64,000 nucleotides of DNA from Candidatus Desulfovibrio intestinipullorum (GTDB taxonomy: Bacteria > Desulfobacterota > Desulfovibrionia > Desulfovibrionales > Desulfovibrionaceae), in contig DXHV01000073.1 in NCBI GenBank assembly GCA_019113165.1, positions 93,287 to 157,286 on the forward strand, read 5' to 3'. Each line of letters begins with the position of its first letter. The stretch's first letter is position 1. The notes below the pieces were generated by a model. The model was given only the letters and a program-made list of their open reading frames with translations, was not told where the DNA came from and did no database searches. The position numbers and the translations under genes are program-made. Positions 1 through 8,655 of this stretch are shown here, one piece after another.

Positions 1-342
1 CAGATGGACGTCAAGGGGCGGGATCTTGTCACCGGCATTCCCCAGAATGTCACCATCACCTCCGAGGAAGTCCGCAAGGCCATTTCCGAGCAGGTGGATA
101 GCATTGTGCAGGCCGTGCGCTATGCCCTGGAACAGACGCCTCCTGAACTGGCTGCTGACATCGTCGACCGCGGCATTGTGCTCACCGGCGGCGGTGCCCT
201 GCTCAAGGGCCTGGATCAGCTGCTCAGGGAAGAGACCAGCCTGCCCATCACGGTGGTCGACGATCCCCTGTCCACCGTTGTCCTTGGAACTGGCAAGGCC
301 CTGGACAACATCAATATCCTCAAGGATGTCTGCATCGACTAG
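1..342 (+). CDS. mreB: MreB rod-shape actin homologue, C-terminal part
   Basis: Only the last 113 codons are present; the reading frame is already open at base 1, so the gene begins outside the window. MreB is a bacterial actin that forms membrane-bound filaments and directs the cell-elongation machinery. The visible part carries the end of the actin fold, including the nucleotide-proximal glycine run IVLTGGGALLKGLD and the closing segment DPLSTVVLGTGKAL, both typical of MreB. It is followed in the same direction by mreC, mreD, mrdA and rodA, the usual elongasome order. Identification is secure from the family signature plus context; nothing can be said about its start or promoter. Confidence 0.95.
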   Translation, partial: QMDVKGRDLVTGIPQNVTITSEEVRKAISEQVDSIVQAVRYALEQTPPELAADIVDRGIVLTGGGALLKGLDQLLREETSLPITVVDDPLSTVVLGTGKALDNINILKDVCID

Positions 343-440
343 CCGGCCCGCCGGATTGCCGATGCAGCCGCGCATCCTCCAGGCTCACATTCTCCTGCCT
401 CCCAGACCTGTCTCCGGTGGAGACTGCTGAAGGCATTTCC

Positions 441-483
441 TGCAAAGGCGCCGCACTGACAACCAAGGGTGGCGCCTTTTGCA
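441..483 (+). terminator. Hairpin between mreB and mreC
   Basis: TGCAAAGGCGCC (441-452) pairs with GGCGCCTTTTGCA (471-483) with one bulged T and an 18-nt loop. The T run is only four long and lies inside the stem, so it may act as a partial terminator or an mRNA stabiliser that lowers mreC-rodA expression relative to mreB. Confidence 0.5.
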
Positions 484-511
484 TAATGACACGTTGAAGG
501 ACTGACACTCT

Positions 512-1438
512 GTGAGCTTTCGCCACTCACTCATATTTGCAGGTCTTTTGCTTGTGCTCTTTCTGGCCATGTATACATGGAACCGCAGCACAGGCATTCT
601 GGACACGTTTGCAACCAATATCGGCCTGGAACTGACAGGGGTCGTCGTCAATCCTGTTCGTCATATACAGGACACCATCTCGAGCACATGGAACAACTAC
701 ATCGATCTGGTCCATGTGCGCGAGGAAAACATTCAGCTGACCAAGCGGGTGCGCGAGCTCGAGGCCCAGCTGCTGGCCCACAGCGAGGACATGGCAGAGC
801 TGCGCAGGCTCAGGGAACTGCTCAGGCTGCCGGTGGACGTTTCCTGGACGCCCATTGGCGCCCGCATCCTGGCCGGACGCCTGGGGCCCAATTCCCAGCT
901 GGAATCCTTTTCCATCAACCGCGGCTATACCACGGGCGCAGCCCCGGGCACGCCCATTGTCACCCACAAGGGCCTGCTCGGGAGGGTGCTCAGGGCAGCC
1001 CCCCATACGGCCACGGCCCTCCTGCTGACCAATCCCATGAGCCGCATCGCGGTCTTCACCCAGAAGAGCCGCACACCCGGCATCCTGACGGGTCTTGGCC
1101 CCAACAACCCCATGGAAGTCCGCTACATGGACAGGGCCACCAAGGCCGAGCCCGGCGAAATCCTGGTGACCTCGGGCCTGGACGGCAAGTACCCCAAGGG
1201 CATTCCCGTTGCCCGCATCATTTCCATAGAGCCGTCCAACTATACCGAATTCATGACCATCTATGCCGAGCCCCTTGTGGACATGCAGCATACGGAAGAG
1301 GTGCTGCTCCTGGAGCCCACGGGCGTGGTCCGGCCTCCGGAACCGGCGACGCCCATGCCGGAATTCATCGGGCCGCCCCTGCCGAGCTTCCTGTCCGGCA
1401 GGGACAAGGATGACGATGACGCGCCGACTCGTCCCTAG
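512..1438 (+). CDS. mreC: Rod shape-determining protein MreC
   Basis: 308 aa with a GTG start; AAGGA lies about 12 nt upstream. One N-terminal membrane helix (residues about 7-25) anchors the protein in the inner membrane, followed by a predicted coiled coil (about 72-108, rich in E, L, R) and the periplasmic beta-domain that contacts PBP2. The C-terminus ends in a proline- and acid-rich tail with four consecutive aspartates. Length and domain order match MreC. It sits between mreB and mreD in the elongasome operon; in the family MreC bridges MreB filaments and the RodA-PBP2 synthase. Confidence 0.95.
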   Translation: MSFRHSLIFAGLLLVLFLAMYTWNRSTGILDTFATNIGLELTGVVVNPVRHIQDTISSTWNNYIDLVHVREENIQLTKRVRELEAQLLAHSEDMAELRRLRELLRLPVDVSWTPIGARILAGRLGPNSQLESFSINRGYTTGAAPGTPIVTHKGLLGRVLRAAPHTATALLLTNPMSRIAVFTQKSRTPGILTGLGPNNPMEVRYMDRATKAEPGEILVTSGLDGKYPKGIPVARIISIEPSNYTEFMTIYAEPLVDMQHTEEVLLLEPTGVVRPPEPATPMPEFIGPPLPSFLSGRDKDDDDAPTRP

Positions 1439-1453
1439 AAGGTGCCTTCCGCC

Positions 1454-1933
1454 ATGGCTGTGATGCAAAACATCCTGGGATGGCTGGCCTTCCTGTGCTG
1501 TGCCATCATTGTGCAGACCTACGTTCCCGGTCTGGATGCCCTCATTGTGGGCATCATCCTGGTGACCCAGGAGCGGGACTACAAGACCATGGTCTGGCTG
1601 CTTCCCGTCACCATACTCCTGCAGGAAGGCATGGGCAGCCAGTACTTTGGCGCGTCCATTCTCTATGTCATCTGCTTCTTCTTCCTGTACAGGATTTCGC
1701 GGGCGCTTGCCCTGGCGTCAAAGGCCGCCTTTCTCATTCTCGTCTCCCTGGGGATGGGTGCCCTGCGCGTGTTTCTCGGCTGGTTCTTTGCCACGCTGCA
1801 GAACACACCCTTTACCATGACAGGCAGTGTCTATGACGGCCTGCTTCAGGCCGTCTACATCCTGATTGCCTGGGTTCTTCTCTCACGTTTGCGGCGGGTT
1901 GTGGTCCATGAAGAAAAGAAAACTGAATCTTGA
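1454..1933 (+). CDS. mreD: MreD-like rod-shape membrane protein
   Basis: 159 aa from ATG 1454, which has AGAAGG 11 nt upstream; a GTG at 1442 overlaps that ribosome site and is less likely. The protein is almost wholly hydrophobic with about five membrane segments and a basic C-terminal tail, the size and character of MreD. Sequence alone is weakly diagnostic because MreD is poorly conserved, but the position between mreC and the PBP2 gene is decisive. Its last 26 bases overlap the start of mrdA, suggesting translational coupling. Confidence 0.85.
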   Translation: MAVMQNILGWLAFLCCAIIVQTYVPGLDALIVGIILVTQERDYKTMVWLLPVTILLQEGMGSQYFGASILYVICFFFLYRISRALALASKAAFLILVSLGMGALRVFLGWFFATLQNTPFTMTGSVYDGLLQAVYILIAWVLLSRLRRVVVHEEKKTES

Positions 1934-3869
1934 GACTCTTCCTGACCTGCAGGCCCCCCAGGCAGCCCAGGAAAACGACCCGAAAATACGCATAAACAAG
2001 GAAAATACAGAGGCCTATCAGCCGCCGCGCAACGGCATCATCCTCCTGGAAGTGCTGATTACCCTCTTCTTCATCGTCTTTGTCTCGCGCTTCTGGATCC
2101 TGCAGGTGCATCAGGGCGCGGACTTTGCGAAGCAGGCACAGAACAATCACTGGCGCGAGGAGCGCATTTCCGCCCCGCGGGGCCGCATCTTCGATCAGCA
2201 CGGCCGGGTGCTGGCCGACAACCGCACCACCTACGGCCTCTCCCTGGTCCGGGACGACATACGGGACCTGACGGCCACCCTGGCCCAGGTCAGCGTCTGG
2301 ACCGGCGTGCCCCTGGAGCAGGTGGAGGAGCGCTACCGCCAGAGCCGCTTCAAGGTGAAGTCCTTCGAGCCCCTGCTTCTGGCCACGGATCTGGACTTTG
2401 ACCTCATGGCCCGCATCGAGTCCGAGCTCTATGCCTGGCCCGGTCTGGAAATCGTGGTGCTCACCAAGCGCAGCTACCCGGAAAAGGACATCCTGGCCCA
2501 CATCCTGGGCTATGTGGCCGAGGCCAACGAGCGCGAGCTGGACAAGGACGCGGACCTGGCCATGGGCGATCTGGTCGGCAAGGCAGGCCTTGAACTGACC
2601 CAGGAAAAGAAGCTGCGCGGCAAGAAGGGCCTCTACGACATCGAGGTGGACGCCTCCGGCCACATGGTGGATCGCTTCCTGCGCGAGGAACCGCAGAGCG
2701 GCGTGGATCTCAGGCTGGCCATAGACTGCGACATACAGCAGGCCTGCTGGGATGCCCTGGGCAGCCAGGCCGGTTCCATCGTGGTCATGGAACCCTACAC
2801 GGGCAAGCTCCGAGCCGTGGTCACGGCGCCGGCCTATGACAACAACCTCTTTGCCGAAGGCATCTCCCACCGCGACTGGAACGCCCTGCGCAATTCCCCG
2901 CGCTTTCCCCTGCAGAACAGAGTCATACAGAGCGTCTACCCTCCGGGATCCGTGTGGAAGCTGCTCATGGCAGCCTGCCTCATGGAAAACGGCATCTCGC
3001 CGTCAGAAAGCGTATTCTGCGGAGGTCAGGCCAAGCTGGGCAACCAGATTTTCCGCTGCTGGAAGCACAGCGGACACGGCAGGCAGAACCTGGAGCAGGC
3101 CCTGGTCAATTCCTGCGACGTCTACTTCTATCTCATGGCCGAACGCATAGGCATAGACAAGATTGAGCAGTATGCGCGGGCCTGCGGCTTCGGACAAAGG
3201 ACAGACATCGATCTGCCCCACGAAAAATCGGGCCTGGTGCCCTCCAGGGAATGGAAGAAGCGCCGTCACAAGCGCGCCTGGACACGCGGCGACACCTACA
3301 ACGTCTCCATTGGCCAGGGCTTTACCCTGATTACACCCGTGCAGATCGCCGTCTACGTGTCCGGCCTGCTCAACGGTGGCGAGATCCTCAAGCCCCTGCT
3401 CCTGGACACGGACGAAAAGACCGTGCGCATGCGCATTCCGGCACGCCCCCAGACCATCAGCTTCATCGTCAATGCCATGCGCAGGACGGCCAGCAGCGGC
3501 ACGGCCCGGGTCGTGCGCCGCACGGATGCCGACATGGGCGGCAAGACGGGCACAGCCCAGGTGGTCAAGCTGGGCAAGACCAGGCGCAAGAGCAGCGAGC
3601 TGAGCTGGAAGGAGCGTGATCACGCCTGGATAGCCACCTGGGGCCGCAAGAACGACCAGACCTACGTGGTCATTGTCATGGTCGAGCACGGTGGCGGCGG
3701 ATCCAGTGTGGCCGGGCCCATTGCCGCAAAGGTCTACGACTTTCTCTTCAGCGAGGAACGATCGGCTGCAGCGCACGTCCAGGGGACAGACGAACGGGCA
3801 GGCGAGAGAGCGGATGAGCGGGCCCCGAGCCAGCGCGAGCCGGCCGCCAGTCCCCAAAGACCGCGCTGA
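1908..3869 (+). CDS. mrdA: Penicillin-binding protein 2, elongation transpeptidase
   Basis: 653 aa from ATG 1908 inside the end of mreD; an in-frame TTG further upstream would lie deep in mreD and is rejected. A short basic cytoplasmic N-terminus is followed by one membrane helix (about 42-62), the PBP dimerisation region and a transpeptidase domain. Active-site motifs are SVWK (Ser348, acyl-enzyme nucleophile), SCD (402-404) and KTG (546-548). The enzyme crosslinks peptidoglycan during side-wall growth, as partner of the RodA glycosyltransferase encoded next. The C-terminal 40 residues are low-complexity, rich in R, E and P. Confidence 0.97.
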   Translation: MKKRKLNLETLPDLQAPQAAQENDPKIRINKENTEAYQPPRNGIILLEVLITLFFIVFVSRFWILQVHQGADFAKQAQNNHWREERISAPRGRIFDQHGRVLADNRTTYGLSLVRDDIRDLTATLAQVSVWTGVPLEQVEERYRQSRFKVKSFEPLLLATDLDFDLMARIESELYAWPGLEIVVLTKRSYPEKDILAHILGYVAEANERELDKDADLAMGDLVGKAGLELTQEKKLRGKKGLYDIEVDASGHMVDRFLREEPQSGVDLRLAIDCDIQQACWDALGSQAGSIVVMEPYTGKLRAVVTAPAYDNNLFAEGISHRDWNALRNSPRFPLQNRVIQSVYPPGSVWKLLMAACLMENGISPSESVFCGGQAKLGNQIFRCWKHSGHGRQNLEQALVNSCDVYFYLMAERIGIDKIEQYARACGFGQRTDIDLPHEKSGLVPSREWKKRRHKRAWTRGDTYNVSIGQGFTLITPVQIAVYVSGLLNGGEILKPLLLDTDEKTVRMRIPARPQTISFIVNAMRRTASSGTARVVRRTDADMGGKTGTAQVVKLGKTRRKSSELSWKERDHAWIATWGRKNDQTYVVIVMVEHGGGGSSVAGPIAAKVYDFLFSEERSAAAHVQGTDERAGERADERAPSQREPAASPQRPR

Positions 3870-3914
3870 GCCGGCCTTGCCCCGATCCTTCTTGATGCCG
3901 TTCACGGAACTTGT

Positions 3915-5027
3915 ATGGAAAAGAAACAGCCCCTTCTCAGACATCTTAACTGGGCCCTGCTCATTTGTGCGCTGGCCCTGTTTGCCGTGGGCGAGATGAA
4001 CCTCATCTCTGCCAGCGGCACACGCCTCGAGTCCGGTCTGACCCTGGCCAGCTTCTATCAGCGCCAGTTTCTCTGGGGGATACTCGGCCTTGTCTGCATG
4101 ACCCTGACCATGAGCTTTGACTACCACCGCCTGAGCACCCTGACCTGGTATCTCTACGGCGTCACCATAGTGCTCCTGGCCCTGGTCCCCCTGGTGGGCA
4201 CAACGGTCTACGGCGCCAAGCGCTGGATTTCCCTAGGGCTTTTCAGCATACAGCCCTCCGAGCTTGCCAAGTTCGCCATACTTCTCGTCACGGCCAAGCT
4301 CATGGCCAACGAGAGCGAGCCCCTGGGCTGGAAGACCTTCGGGCAGATACTGCTGGCCACGATTCCGCCCGTGGCCCTCATCGTCAAGCAGCCGGACCTT
4401 GGCACGACCCTCATGCTGGTCTTCATCATGGCCGGCATGGTACTCTTTCACGGCCTCAAGGCCGTGGTCTTCCGCATCTGCGCCCTGGCCCTGCCCTGCA
4501 TAGGCGCCTTCATGTGGTTTGTGGGCATGCACGACTACCAGCGCCAGAGAATCCTGACCTTCCTCAACCCGGACGAGGATCCCCTAGGATCCGGCTACCA
4601 CATCCTGCAATCGCGCATTGCCATAGGCTCCGGCCAGTTCTGGGGCAAGGGCTTTGCCGAGGGCACGCAGTCCCAGCTGCGCTTTCTGCCGGAACGGCAC
4701 TCGGACTTTGCCGTGGCCGTCTTCGGCGAGGAATGGGGCTTTGTGGGCTGTCTCGCCCTGGTGACGCTCTTTGCGCTCTTTCTCTTCTCCATCCTGACCA
4801 CTGTCATCCAGGCCAAGGATCGCTTCGGCAGTCTGCTCTGTGTCGGCGTCTTCTTTTACTTTCTTCTGGAAATTACCATTAACATGGGCATGGTTGTCGG
4901 ACTCATGCCTGTCGTGGGCATTCCACTGCCCTTTATCAGCTATGGTGGCTCTGCCACAATCATCAACTTTATCTTTATTGGTCTTGTTCTGAACGTTTCC
5001 ATGCGCAGATATGCTTTCAGAATCTAG
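3915..5027 (+). CDS. rodA: RodA peptidoglycan glycosyltransferase (SEDS family)
   Basis: 370 aa, polytopic with about ten membrane helices. SEDS hallmarks are visible: the QPSELAKFA motif near residue 115, KQPDLGT near 158, the long periplasmic loop with LGSGYHILQS, and the C-terminal GIPLPFISYGGSA. The family polymerises lipid II into glycan strands and works with PBP2, whose gene is immediately upstream (45-bp gap). This is the last gene of the rod operon; an intergenic region with a possible terminator and then the gap promoter follow. Confidence 0.97.
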   Translation: MEKKQPLLRHLNWALLICALALFAVGEMNLISASGTRLESGLTLASFYQRQFLWGILGLVCMTLTMSFDYHRLSTLTWYLYGVTIVLLALVPLVGTTVYGAKRWISLGLFSIQPSELAKFAILLVTAKLMANESEPLGWKTFGQILLATIPPVALIVKQPDLGTTLMLVFIMAGMVLFHGLKAVVFRICALALPCIGAFMWFVGMHDYQRQRILTFLNPDEDPLGSGYHILQSRIAIGSGQFWGKGFAEGTQSQLRFLPERHSDFAVAVFGEEWGFVGCLALVTLFALFLFSILTTVIQAKDRFGSLLCVGVFFYFLLEITINMGMVVGLMPVVGIPLPFISYGGSATIINFIFIGLVLNVSMRRYAFRI

Positions 5028-5134
5028 CATGTTGAAAACAGAAAGAAGTCCGCTTAGGCACATAATTTCATAATTAACATATCAAATTTATTTTTCAGAT
5101 GTCTGAGATATCCCCTGTTGTATCAGCCTGTCTG

Positions 5135-5168
5135 TTCAGAAACAGAAGAAATTTCTGAAAATTCTTTT
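5135..5168 (+). terminator. Possible terminator of the rod operon
   Basis: TTCAGAAA (5135-5142) and TTTCTGAA (5152-5159) form an 8-bp AT-rich stem, followed by a T-rich stretch ATTCTTTTTCC. The stem is weak, so termination may be partial. Confidence 0.4.
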
Positions 5169-5196
5169 TCCTGTAACACGTCAGAAAAGAAAACAA

Positions 5197-5211
5197 GGAA
5201 CAAAAAGTTCC
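5197..5211. promoter_or_regulatory. Inverted repeat just upstream of the gap promoter
   Basis: GGAAC-AAAAA-GTTCC is a perfect 5-bp dyad with an A5 spacer, centred about 15 bp upstream of the proposed -35 of gap. Position suits an activator or repressor site; the cognate factor is unknown. Confidence 0.35.
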
Positions 5212-5218
5212 CTGCGAG

Positions 5219-5247
5219 TTGACGACCTTTCACGGCTCAGCTAGAGT
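5219..5247 (+). promoter_or_regulatory. Candidate sigma70 promoter of gap
   Basis: TTGACG (5219-5224), 17-bp spacer, TAGAGT (5242-5247). The predicted transcript would start near 5254 and give a leader of about 180 nt before gap. The 5028-5433 stretch holds no gene that I can support. Confidence 0.5.
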
Positions 5248-5433
5248 AAGAATGCTTAGAGAACGTTTTTCCTTCCGGAAGAGCCTTTCAAGCCATACTT
5301 TCCCGCATGATGGCCCCTTCCCCGGGCTTGTCGTTCTCCTCTCCAGGGACGAGAATGCGGAGCAGCCCGAGAACAGCCCTCATATTCCGAACATCCTTTC
5401 CTTTTCCAGTTTTAAACAACGAGGTACACTCCA

Positions 5434-6450
5434 ATGGATAAAGTTCGTGTTGGCATCAATGGTTTCGGTCGTATCGGAAGGCAGGTCTTCCGCGCTCTGC
5501 ATCAGAGCTATCGTGACCGCGTGGAAGTCGTGGCCCTGAACGACCTGTATGACGCAAAGACGAACTTTGCACTTGCCGAATACGACTCCTGCTATGGACG
5601 TGCCCATATGGACGCCCAGGTGGACGGTCAGGAAGTCAAGGTCGGTGACTGGAACATACACTGCTTCGCCGAACGTGATCCCCAGAACCTGAAATGGGGC
5701 GACTACGGCGTTGACATTGTGGTGGAAAGCACCGGTCTCTTCCGCGAAGGCTCCAAGGCCCATGTCCATATCGACAACGGTGCCAAGAAAGTCATCATCT
5801 CTGCTCCTGCCAAGGGCGAAGATCTCACCCTCGTCATGGGCGTGAACGATCAGAATTACGATCCCAAGAAACACCACATTGTTTCCAATGCTTCCTGCAC
5901 AACCAACTGCCTTGCTCCGCTGGCCCTGGTTCTGCACAAGAATTTCGACATCAAGCTCGGCAACATGGTGACCGTGCATTCCTACACCAATGACCAGCGC
6001 ATTCTGGACATGGCTCACAAGGACATGCGCCGCGCCCGCGCCGCTGCCTGCAACATCATCCCCACCAGCACTGGCGCTGCCCAGGCTGTGGCCAAGGTCA
6101 TTCCCGAACTGCAGGGCCGCTTCTCCGGCTACTCCCTGCGTGTGCCCACCCCCACCGTGTCCGTGGTGGACTTCACCGCCATCGTGGGCAAGGCCACCAG
6201 CGCCGAGGAAGTGAATGCCGCTCTGAAGGAAGCCGAACAGACCTACCTGAAGGGTGTTCTCGGCACCAACGAGCTGCCCCTTGTGTCCATGGACTTCAAG
6301 GGTGATCCCCGCTCTTCCATCGTCGAACTCGAATACACCGCCGTTCAGGAAGGCACCCTCGTCAAGACTGTCTCCTGGTACGACAATGAATGGGGCTATT
6401 CCAACCGCGTCTGCGACGTCTGCTGCATGATGAAGGAACGCGGTCTCTAA
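5434..6450 (+). CDS. gap: Glyceraldehyde-3-phosphate dehydrogenase
   Basis: 338 aa, type I NAD-dependent enzyme of glycolysis/gluconeogenesis. The start ATG has GAGG upstream. The N-terminal Rossmann motif [10 protein letters not shown], the catalytic cysteine in [13 protein letters not shown] (Cys155) and the His in TVHSYTNDQ are all present; the C-terminus has the WYDNEWGYS signature. The residues after beta-2 (ALNDLYD) suggest NAD rather than NADP preference. It is a single-gene unit with its own promoter and a strong terminator. Codon use is more T-rich and uniform than neighbours, as expected for a highly expressed gene. Confidence 0.98.
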   Translation: MDKVRVGINGFGRIGRQVFRALHQSYRDRVEVVALNDLYDAKTNFALAEYDSCYGRAHMDAQVDGQEVKVGDWNIHCFAERDPQNLKWGDYGVDIVVESTGLFREGSKAHVHIDNGAKKVIISAPAKGEDLTLVMGVNDQNYDPKKHHIVSNASCTTNCLAPLALVLHKNFDIKLGNMVTVHSYTNDQRILDMAHKDMRRARAAACNIIPTSTGAAQAVAKVIPELQGRFSGYSLRVPTPTVSVVDFTAIVGKATSAEEVNAALKEAEQTYLKGVLGTNELPLVSMDFKGDPRSSIVELEYTAVQEGTLVKTVSWYDNEWGYSNRVCDVCCMMKERGL

Positions 6451-6478
6451 GCCGTAGCCGTCATAGTACTGGATCTTC

Positions 6479-6518
6479 AAAGGGCAGCCTGCCGATCTTC
6501 CGGCAGACTGCCCTTTCT
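6479..6518 (+). terminator. Intrinsic terminator of gap
   Basis: A 16-bp stem with one mismatch (6479-6494 with 6501-6516; core AAAGGGCAG and CTGCCCTTT), 6-nt loop, ending in a T-rich tail. Confidence 0.9.
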
Positions 6519-6609
6519 CGTTGTCCCTGCTTTCGCTGTCCGGGCACACGGACCGCGTGCCCGGCGTCCAGCGCGACTGTCATCCTAGAGAGGTTTACTC
6601 TTGAAAGGC

Positions 6610-6787
6610 GCAATACAAACCATCGCAAAATGATAGCGATTTCATGGTATTGCAGTAATAGGCCATGATGAACTACCTCGCACTTACGTGCGAGGTTTCA
6701 CGGAGACGCTCCCCCGTTTTTAGCAATTCTCCGGGTGCGAAACATTGGTGCAGCTCCCGGACAACTGCGGGCGTGTCCACAACGCCC
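6610..6787. other. Unexplained hairpin-rich noncoding stretch
   Basis: Between the convergent genes gap and queA lie consecutive stems: GCAATAC/GTATTGC (6610-6616 with 6647-6653, with inner ATCGC/GCGAT), a 9-bp stem ACCTCGCAC-TTAC-GTGCGAGGT without the outer pair counted twice (6675-6696), CCGGG/CCCGG (6731-6735 with 6756-6760) and GGGCGT/ACGCCC (6769-6774 with 6782-6787). An earlier stem CCGGGCAC/GTGCCCGG is at 6540-6564. No convincing ORF runs through it. It could be a small RNA or the decayed end of an IS200/IS605-type element; neither can be proved here. Confidence 0.35.
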
Positions 6788-6838
6788 TAGGGCAAAGTCG
6801 AAGTCAGATTGGCTGGTTTTCGATTTTGTCAACACGAC

Positions 6839-7942
6839 CTAGGGCTTGATGAACATGGCATCCCCGTAGGAAAAGAATCGATAGCCCAAGCGCACGGCTT
6901 CCCTGTAGGCTTCCAGGATGCGCTCCCGGCCCACCAGGGCCGCCACGAGCATGATGAGCGTCGATCCTGGCAGGTGGAAGTTGGTGATGAGACCGTCTAT
7001 GACATGGACCTTCCTGCCCGGATAGAGAAAAATGTCCGTCACGCCCCTGTAGGCACTGATGTCGCCCTGCGCCTGCCAGGCGCCCTCCAGGGCCCTGGCC
7101 GACGTCGTGCCCACGGCAATGATCTTGCGGCCCTCCTTCCTGGCCCTGCGTATGGCCAGGGCCGTCTCTTCGGGCACTTCCACAAGTTCGCCGTGCATAT
7201 GGTGATCGCGGATGTCGTCGCAGCGCACCGGGCTGAAGGTGCCGTAGCCCACATACAGGGTCACTTCCTGCCACTCGAAGCCGTGGCTCAACAGATCCTC
7301 GCGAATCTGTGGGGTAAAGTGCAGGCCTGCCGTGGGCGCAGCCACGGAGCCTGTCTTGTCCTCCCTGGCATAGACGGTCTGATAGCGCTCCCTGTCACCA
7401 GCCTGCGGGGCTCTGCGGATGTAGGGCGGCAGGGGCATGGAGCCTTCGGCCTCGAAATCTGCAGCCAGATCGCCCTGCCACTGCAAAAGCACTTCCCAGC
7501 GGCCAAAGTCTCCGGCTTTCTGCAGGCACAGGCGCACGCTGCTGCCAAACTGCAGCCATTCTCCGGGAACCGGATGGCCGCCGCAGCGCAAGAGGCCCTC
7601 GGCCACGGCCTGCAGGCAACCTGGCTTTCCTTCCACCTGTTCTGCACGGGCAAGCACTGTCGGCAGCGGGGAGAGCAGCAGAAATTCCACCTTGCCGCCC
7701 GTGTGGCGCAAGCCCCTGAGCCGTGCGGGCAGCACCTTGGAATTGTTGGCTATGAGCAGGGCTCCTTCGGGCAGCTCCTCACGCAACTCGTAAAAATGCC
7801 TGTGGCGGAGCGTCAGAGGGCCCGTGCGGGGCATAACCATGAGGCGCGACTGCCCGCGCTCGGCCAGAGGCTCCTGGGCTATGCTGCTCTCTGGAAGATC
7901 ATAGGTGTAACTTGAAAGAAGAAAATCAGTTGTATCCGACAT
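6839..7942 (-). CDS. queA: S-adenosylmethionine:tRNA ribosyltransferase-isomerase
   Basis: 367 aa. QueA transfers and isomerises the ribosyl moiety of SAM onto preQ1 in tRNA to make epoxyqueuosine. The start at 7942 (MSDTTDFLLSSYTYDLPE) is chosen over a longer frame because the family begins with this region (YDLPESSIAQEP) and GGAG lies upstream. Recognisable segments include SRLMV near the N-terminus, NNSKVLPARL, the TGSVAAPTAGLHFT motif and the C-terminal LPGSTLIMLVAAL. It is a lone gene, divergent from the lipoprotein gene and convergent with gap. Confidence 0.97.
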   Translation of the reverse strand: MSDTTDFLLSSYTYDLPESSIAQEPLAERGQSRLMVMPRTGPLTLRHRHFYELREELPEGALLIANNSKVLPARLRGLRHTGGKVEFLLLSPLPTVLARAEQVEGKPGCLQAVAEGLLRCGGHPVPGEWLQFGSSVRLCLQKAGDFGRWEVLLQWQGDLAADFEAEGSMPLPPYIRRAPQAGDRERYQTVYAREDKTGSVAAPTAGLHFTPQIREDLLSHGFEWQEVTLYVGYGTFSPVRCDDIRDHHMHGELVEVPEETALAIRRARKEGRKIIAVGTTSARALEGAWQAQGDISAYRGVTDIFLYPGRKVHVIDGLITNFHLPGSTLIMLVAALVGRERILEAYREAVRLGYRFFSYGDAMFIKP

Positions 7943-8058
7943 CTGTTCCGGTTCTCCGGGGGGAATTTCCTGTCTCTTGCCTCTGAAGAAGCAGTGATAT
8001 AGTGTCCAATTCTCAGATGAAAACTCAGGCCTTTTGCCGCGAAAAGGAGACATACAGC

Positions 8059-8655
8059 ATGCACCGCCTGCTTGTCACGCTCACACTGCTCATTCTGCCG
8101 ATCCTGGCCGGCTGCGCTGGCGTTGCCAATCCGCTCACGGGCACGACGGCAGGTGGCGGCCTTGTTGCCAGGGAGAGCAAGCTTCTGGGCACACCACTGC
8201 CCCTTGGCATGGACTTCTACCCCGAGCACAGCCGCATAGAAGGCCAGGACGGCATGGAGGTCCTGCGCGGGGACGCAAGCCTCTACATGTGTGCCAGCAA
8301 GACCTGCACGGCCCTGCAGAACGCCGGCTGGACGACACGGCTTGCCTATGCCACCTCCAGCCGTGCCTGCTATGTCTTTGAAAAGGACGGACGCCTGGCC
8401 GTCATCACCATCCACCCACAGTCGCCCACCACGCTGACGCTCATGGTCATCTATACCTGTTCCGCACCGCCGGCCGGCCTGCCCATGCCCATACAGGAAA
8501 AGAGCTCCTTCAGCTTCGGCTTTGGCTCGGGCAGCGAGAAGAGCACGGACGGGAGCAGCGGCTATCCGGCCGAAGAGGGCACCGGGGGACTGTCCACTGC
8601 GCCCTCCACTGCGCCCGTGCACGAATCGGGAACCATTCAGGAGAGAGACCTGTGA
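8059..8655 (+). CDS. Predicted lipoprotein of unknown function
   Basis: 198 aa from ATG 8059, which has GAAAAGGAGA 9 nt upstream. The N-terminus is a type II signal peptide ending in the lipobox LAGC (Cys20 after MHRLLV...), so the mature protein should be lipid-anchored, probably outer membrane or periplasmic face. The middle (about 45-150) contains four conserved-looking cysteines that could form disulfides; the C-terminal 45 residues are Ser/Gly/Thr/Pro-rich and likely unstructured. I do not recognise a named family. Its TGA stop overlaps the GTG start of coaBC, so the two are translationally coupled; a functional link is not implied. Confidence 0.8.
   Translation: MHRLLVTLTLLILPILAGCAGVANPLTGTTAGGGLVARESKLLGTPLPLGMDFYPEHSRIEGQDGMEVLRGDASLYMCASKTCTALQNAGWTTRLAYATSSRACYVFEKDGRLAVITIHPQSPTTLTLMVIYTCSAPPAGLPMPIQEKSSFSFGFGSGSEKSTDGSSGYPAEEGTGGLSTAPSTAPVHESGTIQERDL

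Noticed and set aside
527..1468. Long minus-strand open frame opposite mreC
   Set aside because: Shadow of the GC-rich mreC codons; the product is rich in G, H, Q and R with no family pattern.
1812..2870. Long minus-strand frame opposite mreD/mrdA
   Set aside because: Antisense shadow of a confidently assigned gene; no start signals.
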